Assembly (NCBI GenBank): GCA_004562765.1
Contig: SFRL01000082.1
Location: 1 to 17,707 of the forward strand
DNA: 17,707 nt
Source of the DNA: a bacterium
GTDB taxonomy: Bacteria > Bacillota > Clostridia > Lachnospirales > Lachnospiraceae
Reading direction: 5' to 3'
Shown: positions 1-9,200 of the stretch, one piece after another
How the letters are laid out: each line of letters opens with the position of its first letter
Position numbering within the stretch: position 1 is the stretch's first letter
Program-made: the position numbers and the translations under genes
The notes under the pieces: generated by a model
The model's database searches: none
What the model saw: the letters and a program-made list of their open reading frames with translations, nothing else
Told to the model about the DNA's origin: nothing

Positions 1-1
1 T

Positions 2-799
2 AATATTCTGCTGATTGTTGCTGTGTTCGGTTCGTCAGGAAGCATTGTTGAACTGATTTGTATTTACTTTTTCACAGTAGCTATCAGCTTATCCCCATTA
101 GGCGAAATGTGCCTGGCTGCCTTCGCAGGAGCAAGCGATATAAAAAGAGTAGATATAAAACTTCGAGTTGTCCCGCTGGTTCAATATGTTTTAGATAAAG
201 CAAAAGAGAACACATCATACTGTCCTAAAAAAGTGAAAGTGAAGATTATCCATGATCCTGCTCCAAATGCATTTGCTCTAGGTAGGCAAACACTATGCAT
301 AACTGACGGATTGCTTTTACTCTCCGATGATATGATACTTGGAATTCTCGCCCATGAGATCGGACATCTCTCATACGGACATACTGTTATCCAATTATTG
401 ATTTGCGGGGGCAATATATTTATATCCGGGTGCCTCCTGTTAATCAAAATATCCTACTGGATTTTTTCTGCAATCATGGGGCTGTTCGCAATATGCTCTC
501 GTAGTGGTGTAATGGGTATAATTACCGCAGTTTTCGCAGGAATATCAACAGCACTTTCTTGGTTATGGGTAAAGTTCTGTATGCTTTTTCTGATGTGGTC
601 TATGAGACAAAATGAGTATCTGGCTGATGAATTTGCTTATAAAATTGGTTTTGGTCTTGAATTAGCGACGGTATTAGACCAACATATCTCAGATGTTCCG
701 CATGATGGTTTTCTCAGTGCAATATACTCAACTCATCCATGCAACGATGATAGGGTTGCAGCATTGCAAAATTTAGGTGTACCCTATTCTCGATACTAA
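2..799 (+). CDS. M48-family membrane zinc metalloprotease (5' partial)
   Basis: Likely integral-membrane peptidase of the M48 (HtpX/Ste24-like) family, which cleaves membrane or misfolded proteins. The zinc-binding HEIGH motif lies at nt 353-367 (residues 111-115 counting from the GTG at 23), and the third ligand is probably the Glu in NEYLADE (residue 198, ExxxD pattern). Hydrophobic segments are seen at residues 8-25 and about 122-195, with the active-site helix between them. The reading frame stays open to the left edge and encodes hydrophobic NILLIVAV before the GTG, so the real start is probably outside the window. It is the only + strand gene and converges on the relaxase; the terminator at 1019-1072 would end both transcripts. 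It looks more AT-rich than the transfer genes and could be ICE cargo or flanking chromosome. The family is clear; the substrate is unknown. Confidence 0.85.
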   Translation, partial: NILLIVAVFGSSGSIVELICIYFFTVAISLSPLGEMCLAAFAGASDIKRVDIKLRVVPLVQYVLDKAKENTSYCPKKVKVKIIHDPAPNAFALGRQTLCITDGLLLLSDDMILGILAHEIGHLSYGHTVIQLLICGGNIFISGCLLLIKISYWIFSAIMGLFAICSRSGVMGIITAVFAGISTALSWLWVKFCMLFLMWSMRQNEYLADEFAYKIGFGLELATVLDQHISDVPHDGFLSAIYSTHPCNDDRVAALQNLGVPYSRY

Positions 800-831
800 A
801 TTCATAATCTCACAAATTGGCAAGCAGTGTA

Positions 832-845
832 AACCTGTACAGGTT
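832..845. repeat. 14-bp perfect palindrome
   Basis: The sequence AACCTGTACAGGTT is a perfect palindrome 33 bp after the protease stop codon. It could be a repressor operator or part of the structured noncoding region that follows. As a hairpin it would have only a 5-bp stem and no clean T-tract, so it is a poor terminator. Confidence 0.5.
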
Positions 846-882
846 CACTCATTTTCTCGATTTTCCCTTCGGTGCAATCTTC

Positions 883-961
883 GCAAATTTGCTTGTTGGG
901 GAAGCATCCCCAATCCCCTTTGAACATCATCTGCCGATGATGGCTACACGATTTTCAATCG
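883..961. other. Noncoding block with four successive palindromes/hairpins
   Basis: In about 80 bp there are four inverted repeats: GCAAATTTGC (883-892); TTGGGGA-AGCA-TCCCCAA (896-913, 7-bp stem); CATCATC-TGCC-GATGATG (925-942, 7-bp stem); and CGATT-TTC-AATCG (949-961, 5-bp stem). None has a T-tract, so they are not ordinary terminators, and no convincing ORF covers them. Clusters of this kind occur at transfer origins, single-strand origins and element ends. The place next to the relaxase gene fits a transfer or replication role, but I see no recognised nick site, so the function is open. Confidence 0.4.
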
Positions 962-1018
962 TTTCTCAAAGAACAGTAGAATAAAAATTTGCCCATGGTT
1001 GAAAGCACCGAAATCGAA

Positions 1019-1072
1019 AAGCAAAAAAGCAGCCACGATCCGCACCCTTTGGGGAGTGCAGACCGTGGCTTT
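1019..1072 (-). terminator. Strong intrinsic terminator after the relaxase (two-way)
   Basis: On the - strand the RNA folds into a stem of about 17 bp, including G-U pairs, from arms at 1054-1070 and 1031-1047. It is followed by six U, GC and four more U (1019-1028), and begins 8 nt after the relaxase stop codon. On the + strand the outer AGCCACG/CGTGGCT stem is followed by TTTTTGCTTT, so it can also stop transcription coming from the protease gene. Confidence 0.85.
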
Positions 1073-1077
1073 TTGCT

Positions 1078-2490
1078 TTAACGGAAGTTCTTCTTTTCCT
1101 CTTTCTCTTTCTCTTTTTCCTGCTCTTTCTGCCTGTCGATATTCAAAATCGTTTCAACCGTCCGTTTGGCAATCAGCAGTTCTTCTTTCTCTTTTCTGAT
1201 CTGACGGTACTCAGCGTAGTCCTGCTTTTTCTGGACTGCCAGCTGATGAAACTCCTCATACAATGATTGCATGGACGGGAGCTTTGTAATCTGCAATTCA
1301 TCAAAGGCTTGCTTCGCCGCTTTATGAATTGTGATTTCCTGACGGTGTTCTTCAAAGAATTTTTTGCTATATCCAGACTTGCGGTACTCGATATAAATTT
1401 GCCTTGTGTTGCGATAATTTTTGATGTGCTGCTGCAACGCCTGAACCTCAACCATACGTTTCTCTGCGACCTTGATAGAATCAGAAAGCGCATCGAACCG
1501 GGCAGACAGATTTTCAATATGAGCAGTCAGATCGTCGTAGTTGCCCAAGCCTTTTTCTTTCAGTAGGATTACCGTTCGGGCAGCTTCTTTTCGGTTGAAC
1601 TTCTTCGCCCACTTTTCATAACCGACCGTCTTGCCCTCGGCCATCTTTGCCTGAATATCAATCAGCATCTGGAACTGCTTCGGGGCAGGAGCCTTGGCAG
1701 AGCCGCCTTTTGATTTGTGCAGGTTCTTGCCGGAGATAACCGCTTGAATTTCCTCTTTGCTATATCCTTCGCCCAGGGAACGCAGCCGAATGAAACGCTT
1801 CTGATTCTCGCCCTTGAACGCAGGCTGCTTTCCATCCTTGAACTCAAATCCCATGTCAGCCAGAGCCTGAACAAAGCCATCAAAGCTCTTTGGTTTCTGC
1901 TTCAGCACCGCATCAATCGCATCACATAATTCGTCACGCTGGGTACGCTTCTTGGGATAAACAGTTCTTTTCTGGCGCTCCCGATACGGCTTCGGTGTAA
2001 TAATGGACAGCCCGTGTTCCAGGCAAACCATATCACTGAGTCTTTGCACCGCCAGACCGGAAAGAAAGAAGTTTTTGAATTTCCGTGTGGCATCCAGCGA
2101 GGTCGAATTATAAATGATATGATTGTGAATGTGGGATTTGTCGATGTGGGTCGCAACGATGAAAGCGTGTTTTCCCTTTGTCCATCGCATCGCTGTTTCA
2201 TAGCCGACTTGGTTCGCTTCTTCCGGGGTGATTTCTCCCGGCTTAAAGGACTGGCGTATCTGGTATGCGATGATATTGTTCTTCTGCTGTCTGCCGGTAA
2301 TATGCTGATACTGCCGTTTGGAAAGCAGAAATTCCTCATCTGCTGTCTTTGGATCACACTCATAGGAACTGATAAATTCGCCATCATTGGTTTTTGCGGC
2401 ATTTTGTGAGTAGTCGGTTCTGTCTGCCAAACATTGAGCGACCGTCTTTCCCTTATTCACATGGAGTGCAATCAATCTTGTCGCTGCCAT
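1078..2490 (-). CDS. MobA/VirD2-type relaxase (mobilization nuclease)
   Basis: Relaxase of PF03432 type, which nicks the transfer origin and stays covalently bound to the 5' end of the transferred strand. The metal-binding three-histidine motif is plain: HIDKSHIHNH at residues 115-124. The probable nucleophile is Tyr27 in DRTDYSQN. The conserved FIRLRSLGEGYS stretch follows in the middle, and the C-terminal third is a charged helical or coiled-coil tail ending in repeated EKEKE. I chose the ATG at 2490 (MAATRLIALHV) over GTG 2499 and ATG 2496 because AAGGAAGTGAT just upstream closely matches the complement of the 16S tail and covers the ATG at 2496. It gives 470 residues, with no sign of damage. 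It is the last gene of the - strand block, separated from the preceding gene by a terminator. Confidence 0.95.
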   Translation of the reverse strand: MAATRLIALHVNKGKTVAQCLADRTDYSQNAAKTNDGEFISSYECDPKTADEEFLLSKRQYQHITGRQQKNNIIAYQIRQSFKPGEITPEEANQVGYETAMRWTKGKHAFIVATHIDKSHIHNHIIYNSTSLDATRKFKNFFLSGLAVQRLSDMVCLEHGLSIITPKPYRERQKRTVYPKKRTQRDELCDAIDAVLKQKPKSFDGFVQALADMGFEFKDGKQPAFKGENQKRFIRLRSLGEGYSKEEIQAVISGKNLHKSKGGSAKAPAPKQFQMLIDIQAKMAEGKTVGYEKWAKKFNRKEAARTVILLKEKGLGNYDDLTAHIENLSARFDALSDSIKVAEKRMVEVQALQQHIKNYRNTRQIYIEYRKSGYSKKFFEEHRQEITIHKAAKQAFDELQITKLPSMQSLYEEFHQLAVQKKQDYAEYRQIRKEKEELLIAKRTVETILNIDRQKEQEKEKEKEEKKNFR

Positions 2491-2507
2491 TCCCATCACT
2501 TCCTTCC

Positions 2508-2536
2508 CAAAAAGAAAAAGCCACCGGTCGGTGACT
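2508..2536 (-). terminator. Intrinsic terminator / possible attenuator before the relaxase
   Basis: The - strand stem AGTCACC-GACC-GGTGGCT (7 bp with one G-U pair) is followed by TTTTTCTTTTT. It lies 16 nt after the stop of the CD1845-type gene and 18 nt before the relaxase start codon, so relaxase mRNA from upstream depends on read-through or antitermination. No separate relaxase promoter is visible in the gap. Confidence 0.75.
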
Positions 2537-2552
2537 TTTCTCTGATATTATC

Positions 2553-2837
2553 TTATGACCTGATAAATGCTCCCAGACTTTCTCCAATATTCTCGACTTT
2601 CATAACAGCCCAGACGAGCAAGAACACCGCTGCTATTGTCGCAATTCCAAGAACCACAAGAATAAGCAGGGACTGCCACAAAGCCTTTACAATGCAGTAA
2701 ATCGCAGATCCGCCAATGACCAAGAGCAATAAACCAATTACATAGGACACAACATTTGTAAGCAGATTTCCAAGAATGCAAATCACTTTTACAACGAACA
2801 GCACCGGCAGTGCCAATATCTTCAATACCAGCTTCAT
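2553..2837 (-). CDS. Small membrane protein, CD1845-like
   Basis: A 94-residue, very hydrophobic protein starting MKLVLKILALP. At least two and probably three membrane segments cover residues about 6-28, 30-52 and 55-80, with a short charged end (KVENIGESLGAFIRS). Size, hydrophobic pattern and position between mobC and the relaxase match the CD1845-type small proteins of clostridial conjugative transposons, whose function is not established. ATG 2837 is preceded by AAAGGGGTTGAG at suitable spacing. The gene lies between two terminators and has its own candidate promoter, so it is probably transcribed separately from mobC. Confidence 0.75.
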   Translation of the reverse strand: MKLVLKILALPVLFVVKVICILGNLLTNVVSYVIGLLLLVIGGSAIYCIVKALWQSLLILVVLGIATIAAVFLLVWAVMKVENIGESLGAFIRS

Positions 2838-2863
2838 AGGCTCAACCCCTTTCTTTTAATTAT

Positions 2864-2892
2864 ATTGTACAAGGGTATCTGCCATAACGCAA
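2864..2892 (-). promoter_or_regulatory. Candidate sigma-A promoter with flanking inverted repeat
   Basis: On the - strand TTGCGT (2887-2892), 17 bp, then TACAAT (2864-2869), about 27 bp before the start of the CD1845-like gene. A second possible -10, TATAAT, overlaps at 2859-2864. A TTGACA (2896-2901) is also present but too far from either -10. AAGGGT (2871-2876) and ACCCTT (2901-2906) form an inverted repeat around the -35, and palindrome TTGTACAA (2865-2872) covers the -10, so a repressor site is possible. Confidence 0.5.
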
Positions 2893-2910
2893 TGATGTCA
2901 ACCCTTATGT

Positions 2911-2934
2911 AAAAGCCGCAGCCGAAACTGCGAC
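2911..2934 (-). terminator. Intrinsic terminator after mobC
   Basis: The - strand stem GTCGCAG-TTTCGG-CTGCGGC (7 bp, one G-U pair) is followed by TTTT. It starts 20 nt after the mobC stop codon and closes the topB-to-mobC transcript. Confidence 0.7.
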
Positions 2935-2953
2935 TTCCCAACAAGTTGTCGGA

Positions 2954-3286
2954 TTACTGGATTGAGGACAGGCGAACAAGAACTTCTCTCATGTCCGTCC
3001 AGATCTCCTCCAGCCGTTTTTGCAAATCCTCAATGTCAGCACGATAGATGCTGCCTGTTTCGTTCGCTCGCTTTGCGTACTGGTTCAGGTTGTTGGAGCA
3101 GATTCGCAGGAGCGAAACCAGGGCTTTCACATCCTGCAAATCCAGTCTGATACAGTAACCATCCAGAGCCATTTTCCGCAGATAGGCTCCCATGCTGCGG
3201 ATGCCAAGCTCGTCCATCTTCTCATGGATTCGCTCGACCTCCTCCTTGGATGCAAGGAAATGAACATCCTGATCTCGCTTTGCCAT
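2954..3286 (-). CDS. mobC: MobC-family mobilization protein
   Basis: A 110-residue relaxosome accessory protein of the MobC family (PF05713), which helps the relaxase by binding and opening the transfer origin. Family signs are the stretch LGIRSMGAYLRKMALDGY (residues about 27-44), the SLLRICSNNLNQYAKRANETG segment in the middle (split here as SLLRICSNNLNQ and YAKRANETG), and a C-terminal helix. The start ATG overlaps the stop of the helicase gene as TAATG, and its ribosome site GAGGAGGTG lies in the last helicase codons, so the two are translationally coupled. Full length, no damage. Confidence 0.9.
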   Translation of the reverse strand: MAKRDQDVHFLASKEEVERIHEKMDELGIRSMGAYLRKMALDGYCIRLDLQDVKALVSLLRICSNNLNQYAKRANETGSIYRADIEDLQKRLEEIWTDMREVLVRLSSIQ

Positions 3287-6200
3287 TACAACACCTCCTC
3301 ACGGGTTTCAGAGTATTTTGCAGGCGGGATATGCTCCGCTTTGGATTTCAGATCAGCCAACACAGAAGGACGCTCTGACTCGCTTCTTTCGTCACGATTT
3401 TCCACAGAGTCCTCCATATTCAGGGCTGCATCCAGTTCTGCCAGTCGCTGACTTTTGGCTGTCAGCTCTGCTTCCTGCGGGAACGGTTTTCCAACCTCCG
3501 CCTTGGCTGCTTCCTGCTGATTGTAGAGATTATTCAACTGCTCATTGGCTCGTTCTAAGCGCTCAAGGATGCCTGCAAGGGCATTGTCCAGTCGGGTGAT
3601 ATTTCCTCGTGCGTCCGTTCCAAGGGCTACTCTGTGGCTCACAGCGCCCTTCAGGGTCACATCGAACTCGTTCCGGAAACTGTCAAACGAAAGCTCCATC
3701 TGAAAGCCACGGTAACTGCCAAGAGGAACCGGATCGGCACTTTTCGTGTCCTTACAAGCCGCAAGGAGGATTTCACCGGCATCTGCCTTTTCGGTGTAGG
3801 CTTTGCCCATGATTTCCATGCCGCAAAAGCCATCGGCAATCTGCGGGTGTGCTTCCACGGTTTTAATATCAGCTTCAAAGCCATGAATATAGCCTGTCTG
3901 CTTTTCAATCTCAGCCGGGAAGTATTTCAGAAGCTTATCTTCCATACGGTACTGCTGGCTCTGGTGGTCAGCTTTCAGCACCTTCAGCCTTGCCACATCA
4001 ATGTCCAAGTCCATCTTTTCCTTGATAAGCGGATTGCCGGCACACAGCGCCTTGATCTCCGCATAGGACAGCGCCTGCTCATCCACATCGTCACAGGAGC
4101 GAACCGGTGATTTGGAGGTCATAATCTGAGAAATAAACTTCTGCTTGTTTTCCAAGGTCTGATACAGGTAGGCATCGAAGGTTCCCTCGGTCACATACTG
4201 ATACACCTGAACCTCTTTGTTCCGGTTGCCCTGACGGATGATACGACCGTTTCTCTGGGTCATATCAGACGGACGCCAACCCACATCCAAGTGGTGAACT
4301 GCCACCAATTTGTCCTGGACGTTGGTTCCTGCACCCATCTTTTGCGTACTGCCAAGAAGCACTCGCACCTGCCCGGTACGAACCTTGGCAAAGAGGTCTT
4401 TTTTCTTTGCCTCGGTATCTGCATCATGGATAAAGGCAACTTCTTCCGCAGGCACACCGTTTGCAATCAGCTTGGTTTTGACATCATCATAGACATTGAA
4501 GGTTCCATCATTTTTCGGTGTGCTAAGGTCGCAGAACACCAACTGGGTCAATTTGTCAGCCTGACCGTCCTGCCAGATACGCAGGATATTTCCCACGCAG
4601 GCATTGAGCTTGCTGTCAGGGTCATCGGGTAACAGGGTGTTCATTAGCCGCTGATCCAGTCCCAATTTTCGTCCGTCGCTGGTAATCTTGAGCATATTAT
4701 CGACGGACGGGTCTACAATACCGGCATGAACATCTGCTGCTCTCTCTGAAAGGGAAGCCACCATATCCTTCTGGTACTCAGAGGGCTGAACCACAACCGT
4801 TTCAAACTTTGCTTCGGGAACAGGGAGATGCAACTGGTCAGAGGTCTTGATGTCGGCAACCTCCTTGAACATATTCATCAGTTCAGGCAGGTTGAAGAAC
4901 TTCGCAAATCGGGTTCTGGCACGATAGCCGGTTCCCTCCGGTGCAAGCTCAATCGCAGTTGTTGTTTCTCCGAAGGTCGATGCCCAGGAATCAAAATGGG
5001 TCAGGTTCTTTTGCTGGAGCGTACTGTACTGGAGATAGCGCATGACCGTATAAAGCTCGGTCATCGAGTTACTTACTGGAGTACCGGTTGCAAAGATCAC
5101 ACCACGCCCGCCGGTCAGCTCATCCATATAGCGGCACTTCATAAACATATCCGAAGATTTCTGGGCTTCGGAGGTGGACAGACCTGCCACATTTCGCATT
5201 TTTGTGTAGAGGAACAAATTCTTGAACGCATGGCTTTCGTCCACAAACAGCCGGTCTACACCCAACTGCTCAAAGGTAATGACATCATCTTTCTTGTCAG
5301 CGGCAAGGAGCTTGTCCAGTCTGGCTTCCAATGATTTTCGTGTTTTCTCCATCTGCTTGATCGTGAAGTTTTCGCCACGCTGCCATTTCAGCTCCGCAAT
5401 CGCACCCTCGATCTCATCAATCTGCTCCCGCAGCTGCCGTTCCTGTCGTTCGGCAGAAAGCGGGATTTTTTCAAACTGGCTGTGACCGATGATGACTGCA
5501 TCATAGTCACCCGTTGCGATACGAGCGCAGAACTTCTTACGGTTTGCTGTTTCAAAATCCTTCTTGGTGGCAACAAGGAGCTTGGCACTCGGATAGAGGT
5601 GCAGGAACTCGTTTGCCCACTGTAAGGTCAAGTGATTCGGCACAACGAACAGGGATTTCTGGCTCAATCCAAGCCGTTTACTCTCCATAGCCGATGCAGC
5701 CATCTCGAAGGTCTTGCCCGCACCAACTTCGTGTGCAAGCAGCGTATTTCCACCATATAGCACATGAGCGATAGCATTTCTCTGGTGTTCACGGAGGGTA
5801 ATATCCGGGTTCATGCCGCCGAAACGGATATGAGAGCCATCATACTCACGAGGTCTGGTGGAGTTAAAAAGTTCGTTGTACTTGGTGGAAAGGGTTTCTC
5901 GTCTGTGCGGATCTCTCCAAATCCAATCTCGGAACGCATCCTTGATTGCCTGCTGTTTCTGCTGTGCCAGGGTAGTTTCTTTTTTATTGAGGACACGCTT
6001 CTGCTTACCATCTGCATCTTCAATCGTATCATAGATACGAATATCCTTCAGATTCAGCGTTTCCTCCAGAATCCGATATGCGTTGGCTCGCTCTGTACCG
6101 TAGGTGACATACGCCGCCACATCGTTGTAGTTGGGAGAACTCTTACCGTTGATGCGCCACTCTGCGGTCAGCTCGGAGAACTTGACCTCAATGGAACGGC

Positions 6201-9200
6201 GCAAGTAATACGGCGTTTCAAAGGTTTCCTCCATGAACTGCTGAATATAATCGGCATCAATCCATGTTGCACCCAAACGCACATCAATCTCGGACGCATC
6301 CAAGTCCTTCGGCTGTGCTTTCTGCAAGGCTTCCACATTGATGTGGAAGGAAGAATCCCTGTCTGCCGCCATCTGTGCGACACGCAGCTTGCTTCTTACA
6401 TCACCGGAAAGGTAATCATCGGCAGTCTGCCATCCAACTTCCACAGCATCGGGAGCCATCGGGTCTTTGAAGATCACCCCTCGAAGCTCTGCCTGAATCG
6501 CATCGTATTCTCCAGGTGTTCCAAGCAGCTGTGCCATAAACGGCAAATCCACCTTGCCACGCTCACCGATAGAGATTGCCAGAGCTTCGGACGGCGTATC
6601 CACGCTCGTCACTCTGCGTTCCGGCTTGATGGTTCGCTTGGTGAACATATCCGCCTTGCTTTTCAGATTGCCGTCCTCATCCACATTTTCCAGAGAACAC
6701 AGGAGATAGTAGGAGGAATCGTCAGCAAATGCCTGACCATTGGCTCGATTATTGATAAGCCCGTTCTTTGCGGCAAACGCATCGTAGGCATCATTCAGTT
6801 CTGCCTGTTTCTGAGTAATCATTTCATCCGGGTAATCCTCAAGCTGATATTCGATCAGCTCGTTGACGATACCACGAAGTTCCACCATGCCCATCACACG
6901 GTCTTTTGCTTTCTCATTCAGGTCTACACGGCGCATCAGGGAGTTTTCACGGAAGTACACATTGCCATCCACCACGGTATAAGAGAAATTCTTTACATCC
7001 GGGGTTGCAGGAATGGTTTCGATTTCCTTACCCTTGTCAGCTTCGGGAAGCTCCACAGCCTGATAGGTTCCTTGGATGTGGGAAACTGCTTCTTTCAGAA
7101 GTTCGGACAGTTCCATGCCCTCAATGGGACGCACTGTAATGTCCATGCCGTAGGCGGTACTTTCTTCCACCGTATCGCCCAGAACCATTTCAGGATGAGC
7201 GACAAAGTAGCTGTTCATGGTGTGTCCTTCTTCGGTGCGGTCAAGGTTTACCCATTCCGGTACAATGTCAATCGGATGGTCACGCTTTTGCAGGAACAGG
7301 ATGTCGGACACGACTTCCGTGCCTGCGTTTTTCTTAAAGGCATCGTTTGGCAGACGGATTGCACCAAGCAGTTCCGCCCTCTGCGCCATATATCGCCTTG
7401 CGTCAGAGTTCTTGGAATCCATGGTGTAACGGCTTGTCACAAAAGCGACCACACCACCGGGACGAACCTGATCCAAAGCCTTGGCAAAGAAATAGTTGTG
7501 AATGGAGAATCCCAGCTTGTCATACGGCTTGTCGGACACTTTGTAGTTGCCGAAAGGGACATTACCCACAGCCAGATCGTAAAAGTCTCGGCGGTCTGTC
7601 GTTTCAAAACCGGCTACTTTGATTTCTGCGTTGGGATAGAGCTTCTGAGCAATTCTGCCGGTGATGGAATCCAGTTCCACACCATACAAACGGCTGCTCT
7701 GCATTTCAGGAGGGAGCATACCAAAGAAGTTGCCGATACCCATAGCAGGCTCCAGAATATTTCCTGTTTCAAAGCCCATCTGTCCGACCGCATCGTAGAT
7801 GGAGCGAATGACCGTAGGGCTGGTGTAATGTGCGTTCAGGGTGGAAGCTCTTGCCGCAGCATATTCATCTTCGGAAAGCAGGTTTTTCAGTGTCTGATAC
7901 TCCTTCGCCCAATTTCCCTTGTCCGGGTCAAAGGCATCTGCCAGACCGCCCCAACCGACATAATTCGACAAAATCTCCTGTTCTTCGGTAGTGGCGTTCC
8001 TGTTCTCGCTTTCCAGTTTGAACAGAGTTTCAATGGCTGCGATGTTTCTTGCGAATTTCTGCTTCGGTCCACCTTCACCGATGTTGTCATCCGTGATGTG
8101 GAAGTTCACCGCAGGAACAGGTGGGATTTCTCTGGTGGTGATGGACTGCTCAAGCTGAGCGATAATGTCCATGACTTCGGCATTCTGCCATCCGTCCACC
8201 TGGGCATAATCCTGAATGATGGTGTCCTTTCCATCTACGCACTGTACGAAGTCCAGACTACCCGGCAGATCTCTGGTATTCATTGCACCCAGGGCTTTTC
8301 TCTGCGTGTCAGGAAGTGCATAGTAGGCTCGCAGGGCATCATCAAAGGAACTGTATTCCTTGATGTCCAGCGCACCCCGCTTCTGAATGTCCTCGGCAAC
8401 ATAAAAATGATCGATGAAGTGTTCCGGTTCCTGCTGTTCGGGTTCCGCACTGGCTCTGACCTGTGCGTGTGCCTTTTCGTCAGGGTAGTCCCCATAGATA
8501 CGGATGCACTTATGCTCCTGCTGATCGTAAACGGCAGCACCATCGTACTTGAATCCGTCATCCTCCATGGTTCCGTCCACATAGCCCTGGGCAGCTTTTT
8601 CCGCTTCTTCCAGAGTGTAGTAGTCCAGTTTATCATCGAAGCCGTTTTCAAAGTGATGGTAGGCGGCAACCAGATAGCGGGGAGCCATGCGCTCCTCGTA
8701 GCTGTTAATCATCTCAGGTGTCAGCCATTCTGGTTTGTCGGGAATCATTTCATACAGCTCACGCATCTTGGCAATCTGTGCATGGCGGTTGCCTGCCCAC
8801 AGATGCTTTTCGCTGTGCTGTCCTGCACCAAGGAAGTATTCGCAGTCCATACGCAGACGGTCTAACAGCTGATACTCAGGGGTGTAGTCCCTCGGTTCGG
8901 TTTTGCCCAGAAAATCCTCTGTAACGGGCTTTTCTTCGGTTTGGGCATCAACCCTTACCGCATGGTTTCTTTCGTCCTGAGAGAGCATACGCTCGAAATT
9001 CTCACGATTCTCGGCACGGAAGATTTCGGCAGGCTCTGCCACAGGCGCTTCTGGCTGAACCGACTCCATCGCAGCTACGGACTGACGAACTTCCTCCAAA
9101 TAGTCATTGGCAAGCCATTCGTCCGTGAAGTATTCCGTAACGCCTTCCGGGTCTACATAGTAGTCATCGGTCTGATTATCCCAGATCGCATACTCGCCAT

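Noticed and set aside
5764..8865. A 1,033-codon open frame on the + strand, and further long ones at 8941-10152 and 10732-11445
   Set aside because: The frame at 5764 is exactly in register antisense to the helicase gene, so it stays open whenever that gene avoids the codons TTA, CTA and TCA. Codon bias explains it. The translations show no recognisable domain.
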